Positions 46,800 through 56,123 of a stretch of 64,000 nt of DNA are shown piece by piece (the stretch's first letter is position 1; each line of letters opens with the position of its first letter). Position numbers and translations under genes: made by a program. The stretch lies in contig NZ_FRFE01000006.1 of assembly GCF_900143695.1 (NCBI RefSeq), positions 1-64,000 on the forward strand. The letters run 5' to 3'. This DNA is from Desulfopila aestuarii DSM 18488. GTDB lineage: Bacteria > Desulfobacterota > Desulfobulbia > Desulfobulbales > Desulfocapsaceae. Below the pieces are notes generated by a model. It had not been told where the DNA came from. It searched no databases and saw only the letters and a program-made list of their open reading frames with translations.

Positions 46800-47990
46800 T
46801 CAACTATCCCGGACAATCCCGCCCAGGATCTCCTCCCTGCCAACTACCCCTATCAACCGGTTATCCTCAGAAAGCACAGGCATCGGATGACCCGAGTGGT
46901 GGTTAATCTCCACCGCATCCCGCATGGAAGTCTCTGGTGTCCCAGTAACAATGGTGTTAGCAGACAGCGTTTTCATATCATTCACATCATTCAGTTCCAC
47001 CATTTTGTAAATGGCCCCGTCGCAGGCAACCTGCTCAAGACATCCATCGATATCAACCCGACCGACTATGCCTCGATCTTCGTCAAGGACGATCCCGGCA
47101 TCCCGACTCGGTTCTACTGAAAGTTCCGTCACCGGCCGCATCAGTGCATTGCAATTCAATACCTTGAGCGGATTCATTGAGGCGACAAACTGCCGGACGT
47201 AGTCGTTGGCAGGGTTCAGCAGGATATTCTCACCACTGCCTGTCTGAACGATACGGCCGGACTCCATAATCGACACCTGATTACCAAGCTTTAATGCTTC
47301 ATCGAGGTCATGACTGACAAAAACGATAGTTTTCCTGAGATTTTTCTGAAGCATAAGCAGCTCATCCTGCAAATGCTCACGGATCAGAGGATCAAGCGCA
47401 GAAAACGGCTCGTCCATCAGCAAAATATCGGCATCGGTGGCCAACGCCCGGGCTAAACCCACTCGCTGCTGCATGCCACCGGAGAGCTCACTCGGATATT
47501 TATCAGCCCACTCCTCAAGCTTGACCAACTCAAGATTGGTGCGGATAAGCTCCTCACGTTTTTTACGCGGCACCCCGGACAACTCCAGGCCAAAGCTGAC
47601 ATTTTCCCATACAGTCCGCCAGGGCATAAGAGCGAACTGTTGAAAAACCATGGAGATCCTCTCCGTCCGTATTTGATGCAACACCTTTTTGCCGCAGGTT
47701 GAGAGATCCACCATTGAACCGTTATCCCGGATCAGCATCCGACCCCGGTTGACCTTATTCAAGCCATTGATACATCTGAGCAGTGAGGACTTTCCCGATC
47801 CGGAAAGGCCCATAAGCACGGAGATATCACCACGATTAACTGAAAGAGAGGCATCATGGACGGCGACAATATTCTCGGTTTCCTGATAGATCTTGTCCTT
47901 GTCGGCTCCCTCATCTAACAAGGCCAGTCCTTTTTCCGGTTCCGGACCAAACAGGACATCTACATGTTCAAATCTGATTGCTTCCATCAT
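46800..47990 (-). CDS. choV: Choline/glycine-betaine ABC transporter, ATP-binding subunit with CBS pair
   Basis: A 396-residue ATPase of the ProV/OpuAA/ChoV type: Walker A MGLSGSGKSSL, signature LSGGMQQRVGLARAL, Walker B ILLMDEPFSAL, then a C-terminal tandem CBS region (about 275-396). It energises uptake of choline or a related quaternary amine; CBS domains in this family sense ionic strength or nucleotides. Last gene of the choX-sulfotransferase-choW-choV unit, 7 bp after choW. The specific symbol follows the binding protein and is less certain than the family. Confidence 0.85.
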   Translation of the reverse strand: MMEAIRFEHVDVLFGPEPEKGLALLDEGADKDKIYQETENIVAVHDASLSVNRGDISVLMGLSGSGKSSLLRCINGLNKVNRGRMLIRDNGSMVDLSTCGKKVLHQIRTERISMVFQQFALMPWRTVWENVSFGLELSGVPRKKREELIRTNLELVKLEEWADKYPSELSGGMQQRVGLARALATDADILLMDEPFSALDPLIREHLQDELLMLQKNLRKTIVFVSHDLDEALKLGNQVSIMESGRIVQTGSGENILLNPANDYVRQFVASMNPLKVLNCNALMRPVTELSVEPSRDAGIVLDEDRGIVGRVDIDGCLEQVACDGAIYKMVELNDVNDMKTLSANTIVTGTPETSMRDAVEINHHSGHPMPVLSEDNRLIGVVGREEILGGIVRDS

Positions 47991-47997
47991 CTCCTTC

Positions 47998-48861
47998 CTA
48001 TCGGTCCTGTGAAGAGGTCTTTTGATCGGACTGCTTCAGCAATCTGTCCAGAACGATGGCTACGATGACAATCGCCAGTCCCGCCTCAAAACCCTGAGCC
48101 ATATTGACAGTATTCAAGGCACGAATAACAGGCTTGCCCAGACCGTCAGCCCCCACAAGGGCAGCAATAACTACCATCGACAAGGAAAGCATGATGCACT
48201 GAGTGAGTCCGGCCATGATTGTCGGCATGGCATGGGGAAGCTCTACCTTGTAAAGAAGTTGCAGTGGTGATGCCCCGAAAGACTTTCCAGCTTCCACCAG
48301 TTCCCTCGGCACGCCGCTTATCCCGAGGTACGTAAGACGAATCGGCGCAGGTACAGAGAAAACCACCGTGGAAATCAACCCTGGCACCATCCCCAGACCA
48401 AAAAGCATCAAGGTAGGAATCAGATAAACAAAGGTCGGGATGGTTTGCATAAGGTCGAGCACCGGCCGCAGACCAATATAAAGCCAGCTCTTGCGGGCAG
48501 CTAGAATCCCAATCGGCACCCCCACCAATACAGAAATAAGGGTGGCAAACAGGACCAGGGCTACCGTCTCCATGGTTTCCTGCCAATAACCCAGGTTGAG
48601 AATCAATAGTAAAGCCAAAGCCAACCCAACCGCACCCTTGAGATTACGATGCAACACGTACCAGAGGCCCATGACGCCGCTGATAACAATCAAGGGTGGG
48701 GTCACGGTGAGCAAATCAATGGTACAAAGTATAAGCCACTCCAGCCCATCTGAGAAGAAGCGGAACTGTTGGTCAAAATTACTGGTTAGAAACTCCAGCC
48801 CTTTAGCGACCCATTGACCTACTGGTATTTTATTCAACAAAAACGAGGGTGTAAGATCCAT
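47998..48861 (-). CDS. choW: Choline/glycine-betaine ABC transporter, permease
   Basis: A 287-residue inner-membrane permease of the ProW family, with several hydrophobic helices (LLTVTPPLIVISGVMGLWYVL, AVGLALALLLILNLGY) and the EAA-type loop ELVEAGKSFGASPLQLLYKVELPHA contacting the ATPase. It precedes choV and follows the sulfotransferase gene by 12 bp. Confidence 0.87.
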   Translation of the reverse strand: MDLTPSFLLNKIPVGQWVAKGLEFLTSNFDQQFRFFSDGLEWLILCTIDLLTVTPPLIVISGVMGLWYVLHRNLKGAVGLALALLLILNLGYWQETMETVALVLFATLISVLVGVPIGILAARKSWLYIGLRPVLDLMQTIPTFVYLIPTLMLFGLGMVPGLISTVVFSVPAPIRLTYLGISGVPRELVEAGKSFGASPLQLLYKVELPHAMPTIMAGLTQCIMLSLSMVVIAALVGADGLGKPVIRALNTVNMAQGFEAGLAIVIVAIVLDRLLKQSDQKTSSQDR

Positions 48862-48873
48862 TTCTATTTTTTC

Positions 48874-49623
48874 TTACGGCGCTACAGGCGTCAGTTTATG
48901 AGCATACATTTCATTATAGAATGGTACCAGCTTTTCATAATAGCCACGCAGATGCTCATTGTTGTCCACCGTCTCCTGAAACTTCTCCATATTTTTGACA
49001 ATACCCGTAGATTGAGCAGCGTCACGGTGCCAGTCTTTCCAGATATCCCACTCTTTTTTATGCGTGGCTTCCCAGGTCATGGCCTCTGGAATGAATGGAA
49101 TCCCAAGCCGTTGGCAATACGCGTTGATTGTCTCATTTGGATTATCTTCGAGATCTTCGGCATCAACAACAATTGGTGGCTCCCCGTTCTGAGCCGCAAC
49201 AGCCTGGAAAATCTGCGCAAGCTGTTCAAGACCGATCTCATCGGCTGTCACTTTGGGATTCATGGCGTAGAAAGAGGCAATGGTCTTGGCCGGGTCACGA
49301 ATGAGGAAAGTGTTAGTCAGCCGCGCCAGAAAATTTTTATCCTCCGCCAGCTGGGTGTGACAGTGGGCACACATGTCCTTGAAAAAGACAGGTTTCTCAG
49401 CCCCTGCCTGCAGAATATGCTCCCTGATACCCTGATAATCTGTGGGGTGATCCGGATCAACATACTGTTGGCCAATGGTGGCATCCTCACCCTTGACATA
49501 GTAAAGATAGGAAAAAGGCTCATGCAAAATATTGAAATCACCACGCTCCATTATCACCCGCTCAAAAGCAGTGGAAATAGATCGTGGATGTGTCCATAGC
49601 GCTACGATAGTATTCATGGTCAT
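48874..49623 (-). CDS. Sulfotransferase-family protein inside the choline transport operon
   Basis: A 249-residue P-loop sulfotransferase-like protein. The 5'-phosphosulfate loop THPRSISTAFER lies near the N-terminus and the 3'-phosphate-binding IRDPAKTIASFY about 100 residues later, the two PAPS-binding elements of the fold. Start codons are ambiguous: ATG 49623 or 49617 fit homologues, while a TTG at 49650 would add nine residues. No strong Shine-Dalgarno is visible. It lies between the genes for binding protein and permease of a choline-type ABC transporter, so choline or a related compound is a reasonable substrate guess. Confidence 0.7.
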   Translation of the reverse strand: MTMNTIVALWTHPRSISTAFERVIMERGDFNILHEPFSYLYYVKGEDATIGQQYVDPDHPTDYQGIREHILQAGAEKPVFFKDMCAHCHTQLAEDKNFLARLTNTFLIRDPAKTIASFYAMNPKVTADEIGLEQLAQIFQAVAAQNGEPPIVVDAEDLEDNPNETINAYCQRLGIPFIPEAMTWEATHKKEWDIWKDWHRDAAQSTGIVKNMEKFQETVDNNEHLRGYYEKLVPFYNEMYAHKLTPVAP

Positions 49624-49781
49624 GTTTTTTGGGGTATCGTTTGCCGGCAAACCGCTGTTAAGGGGTGGTAGTTACCCGGGTAGCCGAAGTTAACCGGTTC
49701 TGCGTCTGCAAGAACCGGTAGGAGTCACACTGCTGCGTGGCGGCTTAAGCCGGCACGCTATAACAAGTGCAGAAAAAAAAC

Positions 49782-50720
49782 TTACAAGCCCAACGACGCC
49801 TTGACTCCAGCCAGGCCCGGTTTGCCATCAACCGTTTTCACTCCTTCAAGCCAAGAATCGAGAACTCCTGGATTCTTGACCAGCCACTGCCTGGCGGCCT
49901 GTTTCTGCTTCAGGCCATCGTCAAGAATTAACGCCATCACCTCATTTTCCATGGCAAGACTGAACTCAAGCTGATTGAGAAGGGTACCTACATTTGGACA
50001 TTCCTCGCTATACCCTTTGCGAACCGTGGTATAGACAGTGGCCCCTCCGTAATCCGGTCCGAAATATGCGTCACCGCCAGCCAGATAAGCCATATCGATA
50101 TTGGCATTCATTGGATGAGGTTCCCACCCAAGGAAGACAACCCATTCCTGGCGCTTCGCCGCCCGCCCGACTTGGCTCAACATTCCCTGCTCACTGGACT
50201 CAACCACCTTCCAGCCCTTGAGGCCGAACGCGTCAGTGTCGATCATATCCTGAATGAGACGGTTACCGTCATTCCCTGGCTCTATCCCGTAGATGCGGGA
50301 TTTGAACTTGTCCTTATGCGCTTGCAGATCAATAAAATCATGCACGCCTGCATCATAAACATATTTGGGAACGGCAAGAGTGTATTTGGCACCTTTAAGG
50401 TTTGGACGAAGCACCTCTACGCTACCGTCTTCCTTGTATGCCTTGACATCAGCAGTCATAGTCGGCATCCAGAGTCCCAGAAATACATCGATATCCGCAT
50501 TTTTCAGGCTGGCAAAAGTTACAGGTACAGCAAGGACGTGGCTTTTGGTGGTATAGCCGAGACCTTCAAGAACAACACTGGTCAGGGCTGTAGTAGCAGT
50601 GATGTCTGTCCAACCTACATCGGAAAAACGGACCTGCCCGCAGGTAACAGCCTGCACTCCTGAAGCACCAAAAGTCATTACCAACAATGTCATCAACCAT
50701 GCTCTAAGAGCACATCGCAT
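49782..50720 (-). CDS. choX: Choline ABC transporter, periplasmic substrate-binding protein
   Basis: A 312-residue OpuAC/ChoX-type binding protein. It has a cleavable signal peptide (residues 1-24, ending GVQA), then VRFSDVGWTDITATTAL, PVTFASLKNADIDVFLGLW, YGIEPGNDGNRLIQDMID and FLGWEPHPMNANIDM. These blocks closely recall rhizobial ChoX, whose aromatic box binds choline. GGAG lies 6 bp before ATG 50720. First gene of the transport operon; a gap of about 160 bp separates it from the sulfotransferase gene. Confidence 0.85.
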   Translation of the reverse strand: MRCALRAWLMTLLVMTFGASGVQAVTCGQVRFSDVGWTDITATTALTSVVLEGLGYTTKSHVLAVPVTFASLKNADIDVFLGLWMPTMTADVKAYKEDGSVEVLRPNLKGAKYTLAVPKYVYDAGVHDFIDLQAHKDKFKSRIYGIEPGNDGNRLIQDMIDTDAFGLKGWKVVESSEQGMLSQVGRAAKRQEWVVFLGWEPHPMNANIDMAYLAGGDAYFGPDYGGATVYTTVRKGYSEECPNVGTLLNQLEFSLAMENEVMALILDDGLKQKQAARQWLVKNPGVLDSWLEGVKTVDGKPGLAGVKASLGL

Positions 50721-51582
50721 AATTTTCTCCTCAAAATGAATATTCTTCTTTGCAGCGGCAAACCTCCAGGCCGCATCGTTTCACATTCTTCCCTGGACAC
50801 CTCTTCAAACTTCACGCTTTATGCTACAGGACAATAGCGCCAAAGACGGATGTCAAAAGGACTAAATCCTAAAGCTCCTCGAACTCAGCTACTGCAGTTT
50901 TTCGGCTGTTTTACAAAGAGAAATACTGCTCAAAAGCCCCATTGACCCCACTACCAATCTGGGCAAGACAACCTTCTCTCGTGCTCCAGTACCGCAGCGG
51001 GATCGTCGTCAAACCGAAATCATCAATCAGTAAATGCGAAGCTGCGATCCATTGTTTCAAAAGGATTTTTTAGCTGTGTCTAGCCACCAACGAAACACCA
51101 TGAAAAATAGTTCCGGATGAGCAGACCTTCAATAAAGATAGGGGGAGGTAACACAAGGTCAACATCTTAATATTATAACGATATCACATCACAATTACAC
51201 ACAGCACAATGTTCATGAGAATATCCATGCTCGGCTTTCGGACAACCCATCACCAGCTAAATTGTGAAAAATGTAATGTCTTGCAAGCTCCCGCCGTGAA
51301 CATGGAAGCGCCCAACGCTCACAAGCATGATGGTAGTAACAGAAGGAACATCAAGAGCATAACGTATATAAAAGCTGGAATCAAATCAATATGAGCGAGG
51401 TTTCTATAGTAATAACCTCCATACCTATGGAATTGTCGAGGTCCTGTACAGCGAAACGACAAATACCGGCAAGAAACTCACTATCGCTTCGTATTACACA
51501 AAATTACTCAAAGATGCTTTTTTTTGTCAGGCACAGCAGCGCTATATTGAGTCTGAAAACAACTGAGTGGACGTTTTTCTTT
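50721..51582. other. Gene-poor stretch with a possible gene remnant at 51375-51566
   Basis: No intact gene is recognised in 860 bp. At 51372-51566 (plus) a frame without ATG reads YGIVEVLYSETTNTGKKLTI and ASYYTKLLKDAFFCQAQQRY before TGA. Its composition and codon use look protein-like, as if it were the 3' end of a decayed gene; a CTG at 51375 is the only start-like codon. The remainder (50721-51370) shows nothing but short AT-rich ORFs. Confidence 0.3.
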
Positions 51583-52200
51583 TCAATCAAGCATCCCTGG
51601 CATGAGTAATGACGCGGCAATTGTCCACATGGTAGCCCATACCAAGGTATCGAGAATCCGCCATGATATTGGTTTCCTAAAGACTGGTGCCAGCATCTGT
51701 CCGCCAAGGCTGAGACAGATAAACCACAGTGTCGAAGCAGAGACAGAGCCTGCCCAGAACAATAAACGATTTTCGCCATCAAACCGGCTGCTAATGCTAC
51801 CCAGGAGTACGACCGTATCCAGATAAAAATGCGGGTTAAGGAGTGTCACTGCCAAGGTTGTCATGACAGCAGCGTTCAAAGACAGGACGGTACGATCATT
51901 TGTTTCAAGACTCCCGCCCCTTACGGCAGAGCGAAGAGAACCACAGCCATAGACAAAGAGAAACCCCGCCCCACCCCACGTTACCCACTGCGCTAAAGCC
52001 GGATCGGCGGACACCGTGCCACCTATGCCTGCGACTCCAGCAGTGATAAAGATGGCATCGCAAAGAATACATATAAGCGCAATGATCACGTGGTGATTGC
52101 CACGAACTCCCTGGGATAGGACAAAGGCGTTCTGCGCACCTATGGCTACAATCAGTCCCCCACCCGCCCCAAATCCTTGTATAAAAGGTGCTATCATCAT
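51583..52200 (-). CDS. argO: LysE/ArgO-family amino-acid exporter
   Basis: A 205-residue inner-membrane protein with about six helices and the LysE-family N-terminus FIQGFGAGGGLIVAIGAQNAFVLSQG, plus VTLLNPHFYLDTVVLLGS. It exports basic amino acids (arginine, lysine). It is divergent from an ArgP-type regulator gene with a 108-bp AT-rich gap, the classical argP/argO or lysG/lysE arrangement. Confidence 0.9.
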   Translation of the reverse strand: MMIAPFIQGFGAGGGLIVAIGAQNAFVLSQGVRGNHHVIIALICILCDAIFITAGVAGIGGTVSADPALAQWVTWGGAGFLFVYGCGSLRSAVRGGSLETNDRTVLSLNAAVMTTLAVTLLNPHFYLDTVVLLGSISSRFDGENRLLFWAGSVSASTLWFICLSLGGQMLAPVFRKPISWRILDTLVWATMWTIAASLLMPGMLD

Positions 52201-52308
52201 TCCTTCAATTTCCTCAACTAGTGTTTACTTGAGAAAATAGGCGAGACAGTTTAGAAAGTAAAATTAATTGTTTTTATATCCAATAAATTCTTCTAATAAT
52301 ATTTCATT

Positions 52309-53199
52309 ATGCTTGATTATAAACTCATCGAAGCATTGGCGCTTGTTTCTCAGGGTGGCGGATTTGACAAAGCAGCTCATGCAATGAACATAACTCAATC
52401 GGCTGTCTCTCAGCGTGTAAAACTCCTCGAAGAGCAGATGGGACAGATTTTGGTAGCGCGCACATCACCTCCCCGGCTAACCTCGGCTGGTCGATATCTT
52501 TTAAAACACTATCTTCAGGTCAAGCGGCTGGAAGATGATCTCCTCGGAGAGATGGCTTTACAGAGTGACAACAGGTACACGCCCATAGCAGTAGCTCTTA
52601 ATGCAGATAGCCTTGCCACCTGGTTTCTTGCCGCAATTCAATCTTTTGTCAAAGAGAATGGTGTCTTGTTGGATATTAGAGTCGATGATCAGGAACAGAC
52701 CCACCAATTACTCAAAGATGGTGATGCGGTAGGATGTATCAGTACCAAGGATCAGCCCTTGCAAGGTTGTAGACTCGACTACCTGGGGCAGATGAATTAC
52801 CACATGTATGCCTCTCCGGAATTTGCGAAAAAATGGTTCCCTTCCGGACTCACCATTGCTGATGCCTGCAGTGCCCCCGCTATAATTTTCAACCGTAAGG
52901 ATGCATTACACAATAAACTCTTCCAGCTCGTCTTCGGACAAGTACCTGACTCCATACCAGCCAACTATGTGCCATCCTCTGAAAAATTCGTCAATTTCAT
53001 TGAGATGGGCCTTGGTTACGGAATGTTACCACGTCAGCAGAGCGAGCCTTTTACGAGAGACGGTCGGCTTGTTGATCTGGCACCTGATCACAACATCCCC
53101 GTCAAACTCTACTGGCATTGCTGGAACTTGAAATCAAAGCTGCTGGTCAATTTTTCAAGGCAACTCATTCTCGGTGCCATAGCGCTACTGGATGAGTAG
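52309..53199 (+). CDS. argP: LysR-family regulator ArgP (LysG/IciA type)
   Basis: A 296-residue LTTR with N-terminal winged HTH (DYKLIEALALVSQGGGFDKAAHAMNITQSAVSQRV is the HTH block, residues 3-37) and a C-terminal effector domain. Its length and the segment ending TSPPRLTSAGRYLLKHYLQV match ArgP/IciA, which activates argO in response to arginine and is blocked by lysine. Divergent from argO, its likely target. Confidence 0.88.
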   Translation: MLDYKLIEALALVSQGGGFDKAAHAMNITQSAVSQRVKLLEEQMGQILVARTSPPRLTSAGRYLLKHYLQVKRLEDDLLGEMALQSDNRYTPIAVALNADSLATWFLAAIQSFVKENGVLLDIRVDDQEQTHQLLKDGDAVGCISTKDQPLQGCRLDYLGQMNYHMYASPEFAKKWFPSGLTIADACSAPAIIFNRKDALHNKLFQLVFGQVPDSIPANYVPSSEKFVNFIEMGLGYGMLPRQQSEPFTRDGRLVDLAPDHNIPVKLYWHCWNLKSKLLVNFSRQLILGAIALLDE

Positions 53200-53256
53200 G
53201 CCCCTATATCTTCTCCCATTCGTTAACATTTTCGCGCACGACAGGTAATAGCGTAC

Positions 53257-53282
53257 ATATCTGTCAGGTAGCTGACAGATAT
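53257..53282. promoter_or_regulatory. CooA-type palindrome upstream of cooA
   Basis: A perfect dyad with 10-bp arms ATATCTGTCA / TGACAGATAT around GGTAGC. Its core TGTCA-N6-TGACA follows the CRP-family spacing and the CooA-box pattern TGTCR-N6-YGACA. It lies 123 bp before the cooA start, which fits autoregulation. A role in ending argP transcription as a hairpin is an alternative. Confidence 0.65.
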
Positions 53283-53299
53283 ATATAACGATTAAGAGT

Positions 53300-53319
53300 A
53301 TTCTCCTGATAAGGAGAAT
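53300..53319. promoter_or_regulatory. Second dyad in the cooA leader
   Basis: ATTCTCCT and AGGAGAAT pair perfectly across GATA. It lies between the CooA-type box and the gene, possibly within the transcribed leader, where it could be a hairpin or an operator. The sequence is unlike the CooA box. Confidence 0.35.
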
Positions 53320-53404
53320 GCATTAAATTATATTTTCATTTTCTGGAAGCCAGATGGGATAAGATATACACGAACATCCTGGAATAATTTGAGATAGGAA
53401 AGAA

Positions 53405-54067
53405 ATGAAATTCTTAGAGGAAAATCTTCTAGATCATCTGCAGCGTCCTGAATTTGCAGAACTTCATTCGGTGTTGATCAATCACAAATTCTCCAAGGGC
53501 TCATATATCTGCCAACCAGGAATGGGATCCAACCAGGTATTTATTGTAGTGAGCGGTAGGGTAAGAGTCTATCTTGGCTGCGAAGAAAAGGAGTTTAACC
53601 TCGGTATACTTACCAAAGGCGACATTTATTCAACACATACAGGAACATTTGTCCAGGCTCTCACAGATGCAGTTGTCTTGATGACAGATGTAAAAACATT
53701 CAGGCAACGAATGGTTGGAGATCCCGAGGTAACAAAGGCCATGGTTCGCGTACTCGGTAATATTCTAAAAACTTCATTCACCATAATTGATGGGCTGGCT
53801 TTCAAGGATGTAAATTCACGTTTGGTTGCCTTATTATCAAATGAGGCGAGAAGACACGGTATGTCTTTAGAAGATGGCAGTGTACAGATCCAAATCGACT
53901 TGTCTGTCGAGCAGATTGCGCGTTTAGTAGGTTCAACACGGCAAACGGTATCAATGCTCCTCAGCGATCTTGTCAGAGCAGGGCTTATCGAAAGACCCGA
54001 GCGCGGAAAATTCCTCATCCCAAACCTGTCGGCATTAGAATCTGTAGGGGGAGTTACCCTCTCCTGA
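53405..54067 (+). CDS. cooA: CooA-type CO-sensing transcription factor (CRP/FNR family)
   Basis: A 220-residue protein: cyclic-nucleotide-binding-like sensor domain (1-120), dimerisation helix, and winged HTH (SVEQIARLVGSTRQTVSMLL, about 165-185). The stretch VFIVVSGRVRVYLGCEEKEF and GDIYSTHTGTF aligns closely with Rhodospirillum CooA (VFVVVDGRLRVYL, GDMFCMHSGC). Ser76 replaces the ferric ligand Cys75, while His78 matches the ferrous heme ligand His77. AGGA precedes ATG 53405. It sits directly before cooS on the same strand, and both have CooA-like boxes. Confidence 0.85.
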   Translation: MKFLEENLLDHLQRPEFAELHSVLINHKFSKGSYICQPGMGSNQVFIVVSGRVRVYLGCEEKEFNLGILTKGDIYSTHTGTFVQALTDAVVLMTDVKTFRQRMVGDPEVTKAMVRVLGNILKTSFTIIDGLAFKDVNSRLVALLSNEARRHGMSLEDGSVQIQIDLSVEQIARLVGSTRQTVSMLLSDLVRAGLIERPERGKFLIPNLSALESVGGVTLS

Positions 54068-54093
54068 AACCATTGCACAAGTTTTCAATCCTC

Positions 54094-54109
54094 TGTCGGC
54101 CACGCGACA
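54094..54109. promoter_or_regulatory. CooA box upstream of cooS
   Basis: TGTCG-GCCACG-CGACA is a perfect 5-6-5 palindrome, 117 bp before the cooS ATG. It equals the CooA consensus TGTCR-N6-YGACA known from CO-dependent operons. Located in the 158-bp cooA-cooS gap, it suggests that cooS has its own CO-induced promoter. Confidence 0.75.
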
Positions 54110-54225
54110 GTTTTACATAGTCCTCCATAGTAGTATCCCCATTTGAGTGAAATAATCTAGCCTCAGCTTTTACCCCAAAAGCGAAACAGCTAGATGATAA
54201 ATTCAATACTACTTGAGGAGTTACC

Positions 54226-56115
54226 ATGTCCAAACAGCCCACCCCAGCTAAAGATTTAACCATTTGGGAAGATGCCCAAAAAATGATTGAAAAGGCGAGA
54301 AGAGACGGGGTTGAAACCGTTTGGGACCGCTTCGAACAGCAGCAGCCGGGATGCAAATTCTGTGAACTTGGGTTGACCTGCAAAAATTGCAACATGGGAC
54401 CCTGCAGAATAAGTCTCAAGGAAGACGGCAAAATGCAGCGAGGTGTTTGCGGAGCTGATGGAGACGTTATCGTGGCTCGAAATTTCGGCCGCTTTGTTGC
54501 GGGTGGATCAGCAGGACATTCGGACCATGGTCGTGATCTCATTGAAGTCCTTGAAGCCATTACCGAGGGAGAGGCTCATGATTATAAAATCTCTGACGAA
54601 GACAAATTACGTAGGGTCTCGGCAGAACTTGGCATATCCGTTGACAACCGGGAAACCATGGCAATTGCGAAGGACCTGGTAGAAGCCTGTTTCGCAGATT
54701 TTGGCAGCCGCAGAAAAGAGCTCGGATTTGTCAGTCGCGTACCAGAAGTGCGCAGAGAGATCTGGAAAAAGTATAAAGTTATGCCGCGCGGGGTGGACCG
54801 GGAAATTGCCGAAATGATGCATAGAACGCACATGGGTTGTGACAATGATGCCGTGAGCACTCTGTTGCATTCTGCCAAAACTGCCTTGGCTGATGGTTGG
54901 GGTGGATCGATGATCGGTACCGAACTCTCCGACATTATCTTTGGTGTCCCAACCCCATCAAGGTCCCAGGTGAATCTTGGGGTGATTAAAGCTGATATGG
55001 TCAACATCCTCGTACATGGCCATAATCCAGTAGTCTCTGAGATGGTGCTTGCAGCTGCGAGAAATCCTGAGATGATCGCTCAAGCTCAGAAAGCTGGCGC
55101 AGAAGGCATCAATATCGGAGGTCTCTGTTGTACTGGCAACGAGCTTCTCGGCAGACAGGGGATTCCTATGGCAGGAAATCACCTTATGACAGAGCTGGCA
55201 ATTGTCACCGGCGCAGTCGAGGCCGTTGTCGTTGATTACCAGTGCATAATGCCAAGCATGGTTCAAGTCGCCGCCTGTTATCATACCAAATTTATCACTA
55301 CAGCTGATAAGGCACAATTTACCGGGGCTACGCATATTTCTTTCAACACCGCAACGGCTGCAGATCAGGCAAAAGAAATCATCGAAATGGCAATAGCAGC
55401 TTATGCGCTACGTGATCAATCACGGGTCGAGATCCCGGTTGCAGCAGTAGACACTATTACCGGTTTTTCAAATGAGGCTTTGCTGAATATGCTTGGCGGC
55501 AGCCTCGACCCGCTGCTCGATGCCGTAAAAGAAGGATCTATTCGAGGGGTAGCGGCAATCGTAGGATGCAATAATCCAAAGTTCCAGCACGACTCCCAGA
55601 ACGTAGGCTTGGCAAAGGAATTGATAAAAAAAGATATTCTGGTACTGGCAACCGGCTGTATTACAACGGCCGCTGGAAAGGCAGGGCTTCTCGTTCCCGA
55701 GGGCAGTGAAATGGCTGGCCCCGGATTGAAGAAAATCTGTTCTGCTCTCAAGATACCTCCTGTCCTCCATTTTGGTTCCTGTGTCGATAATTCAAGAGTA
55801 ATTCATCTTTGCGGCTTAATAGCGAATGCACTAGGTGTTGATATCTCCGACTTGCCAGTTTGGGGCAGCTCCCCTGAATGGTATTCTGAGAAAGCTGTTG
55901 CTATCGGCTTGTACTGCGTGGCATCCGGGATTCCCGTGCATATTGGCACCCCGCCGCAAATAACCGGTTCTAAACTTGTCACAGATATTGCCTTAAATGG
56001 ATTGGAAAATATATTTGGTGCAGCGTTCCTTGTGGAACCTGATTATGTCAAGGCAGCAGAGAAAATGGATGAAAGAATCAAATTGAAGCGATTGTCGCTT
56101 GGACTTTCTGCCTAA
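54226..56115 (+). CDS. cooS: Anaerobic Ni-Fe-S carbon monoxide dehydrogenase CooS
   Basis: A 629-residue catalytic subunit. Cluster D/B cysteines are in CKFCELGLTCKNCNMGPCRI (about 43-62). Active-site C-cluster ligands are seen in AGGSAGHSDHGRD, GGLCCTGNELLGRQG, VGCNNPKFQHDS, ATGCITTAAGKAG and HFGSCVDNSR. It interconverts CO and CO2. GAGGAG precedes ATG 54226. No cooF, cooC or hydrogenase genes follow, so electrons probably go to free ferredoxin; maturation may use CooT at 17284. A terminator-like stem follows. Confidence 0.95.
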   Translation: MSKQPTPAKDLTIWEDAQKMIEKARRDGVETVWDRFEQQQPGCKFCELGLTCKNCNMGPCRISLKEDGKMQRGVCGADGDVIVARNFGRFVAGGSAGHSDHGRDLIEVLEAITEGEAHDYKISDEDKLRRVSAELGISVDNRETMAIAKDLVEACFADFGSRRKELGFVSRVPEVRREIWKKYKVMPRGVDREIAEMMHRTHMGCDNDAVSTLLHSAKTALADGWGGSMIGTELSDIIFGVPTPSRSQVNLGVIKADMVNILVHGHNPVVSEMVLAAARNPEMIAQAQKAGAEGINIGGLCCTGNELLGRQGIPMAGNHLMTELAIVTGAVEAVVVDYQCIMPSMVQVAACYHTKFITTADKAQFTGATHISFNTATAADQAKEIIEMAIAAYALRDQSRVEIPVAAVDTITGFSNEALLNMLGGSLDPLLDAVKEGSIRGVAAIVGCNNPKFQHDSQNVGLAKELIKKDILVLATGCITTAAGKAGLLVPEGSEMAGPGLKKICSALKIPPVLHFGSCVDNSRVIHLCGLIANALGVDISDLPVWGSSPEWYSEKAVAIGLYCVASGIPVHIGTPPQITGSKLVTDIALNGLENIFGAAFLVEPDYVKAAEKMDERIKLKRLSLGLSA

Positions 56116-56123
56116 TTCGATAC

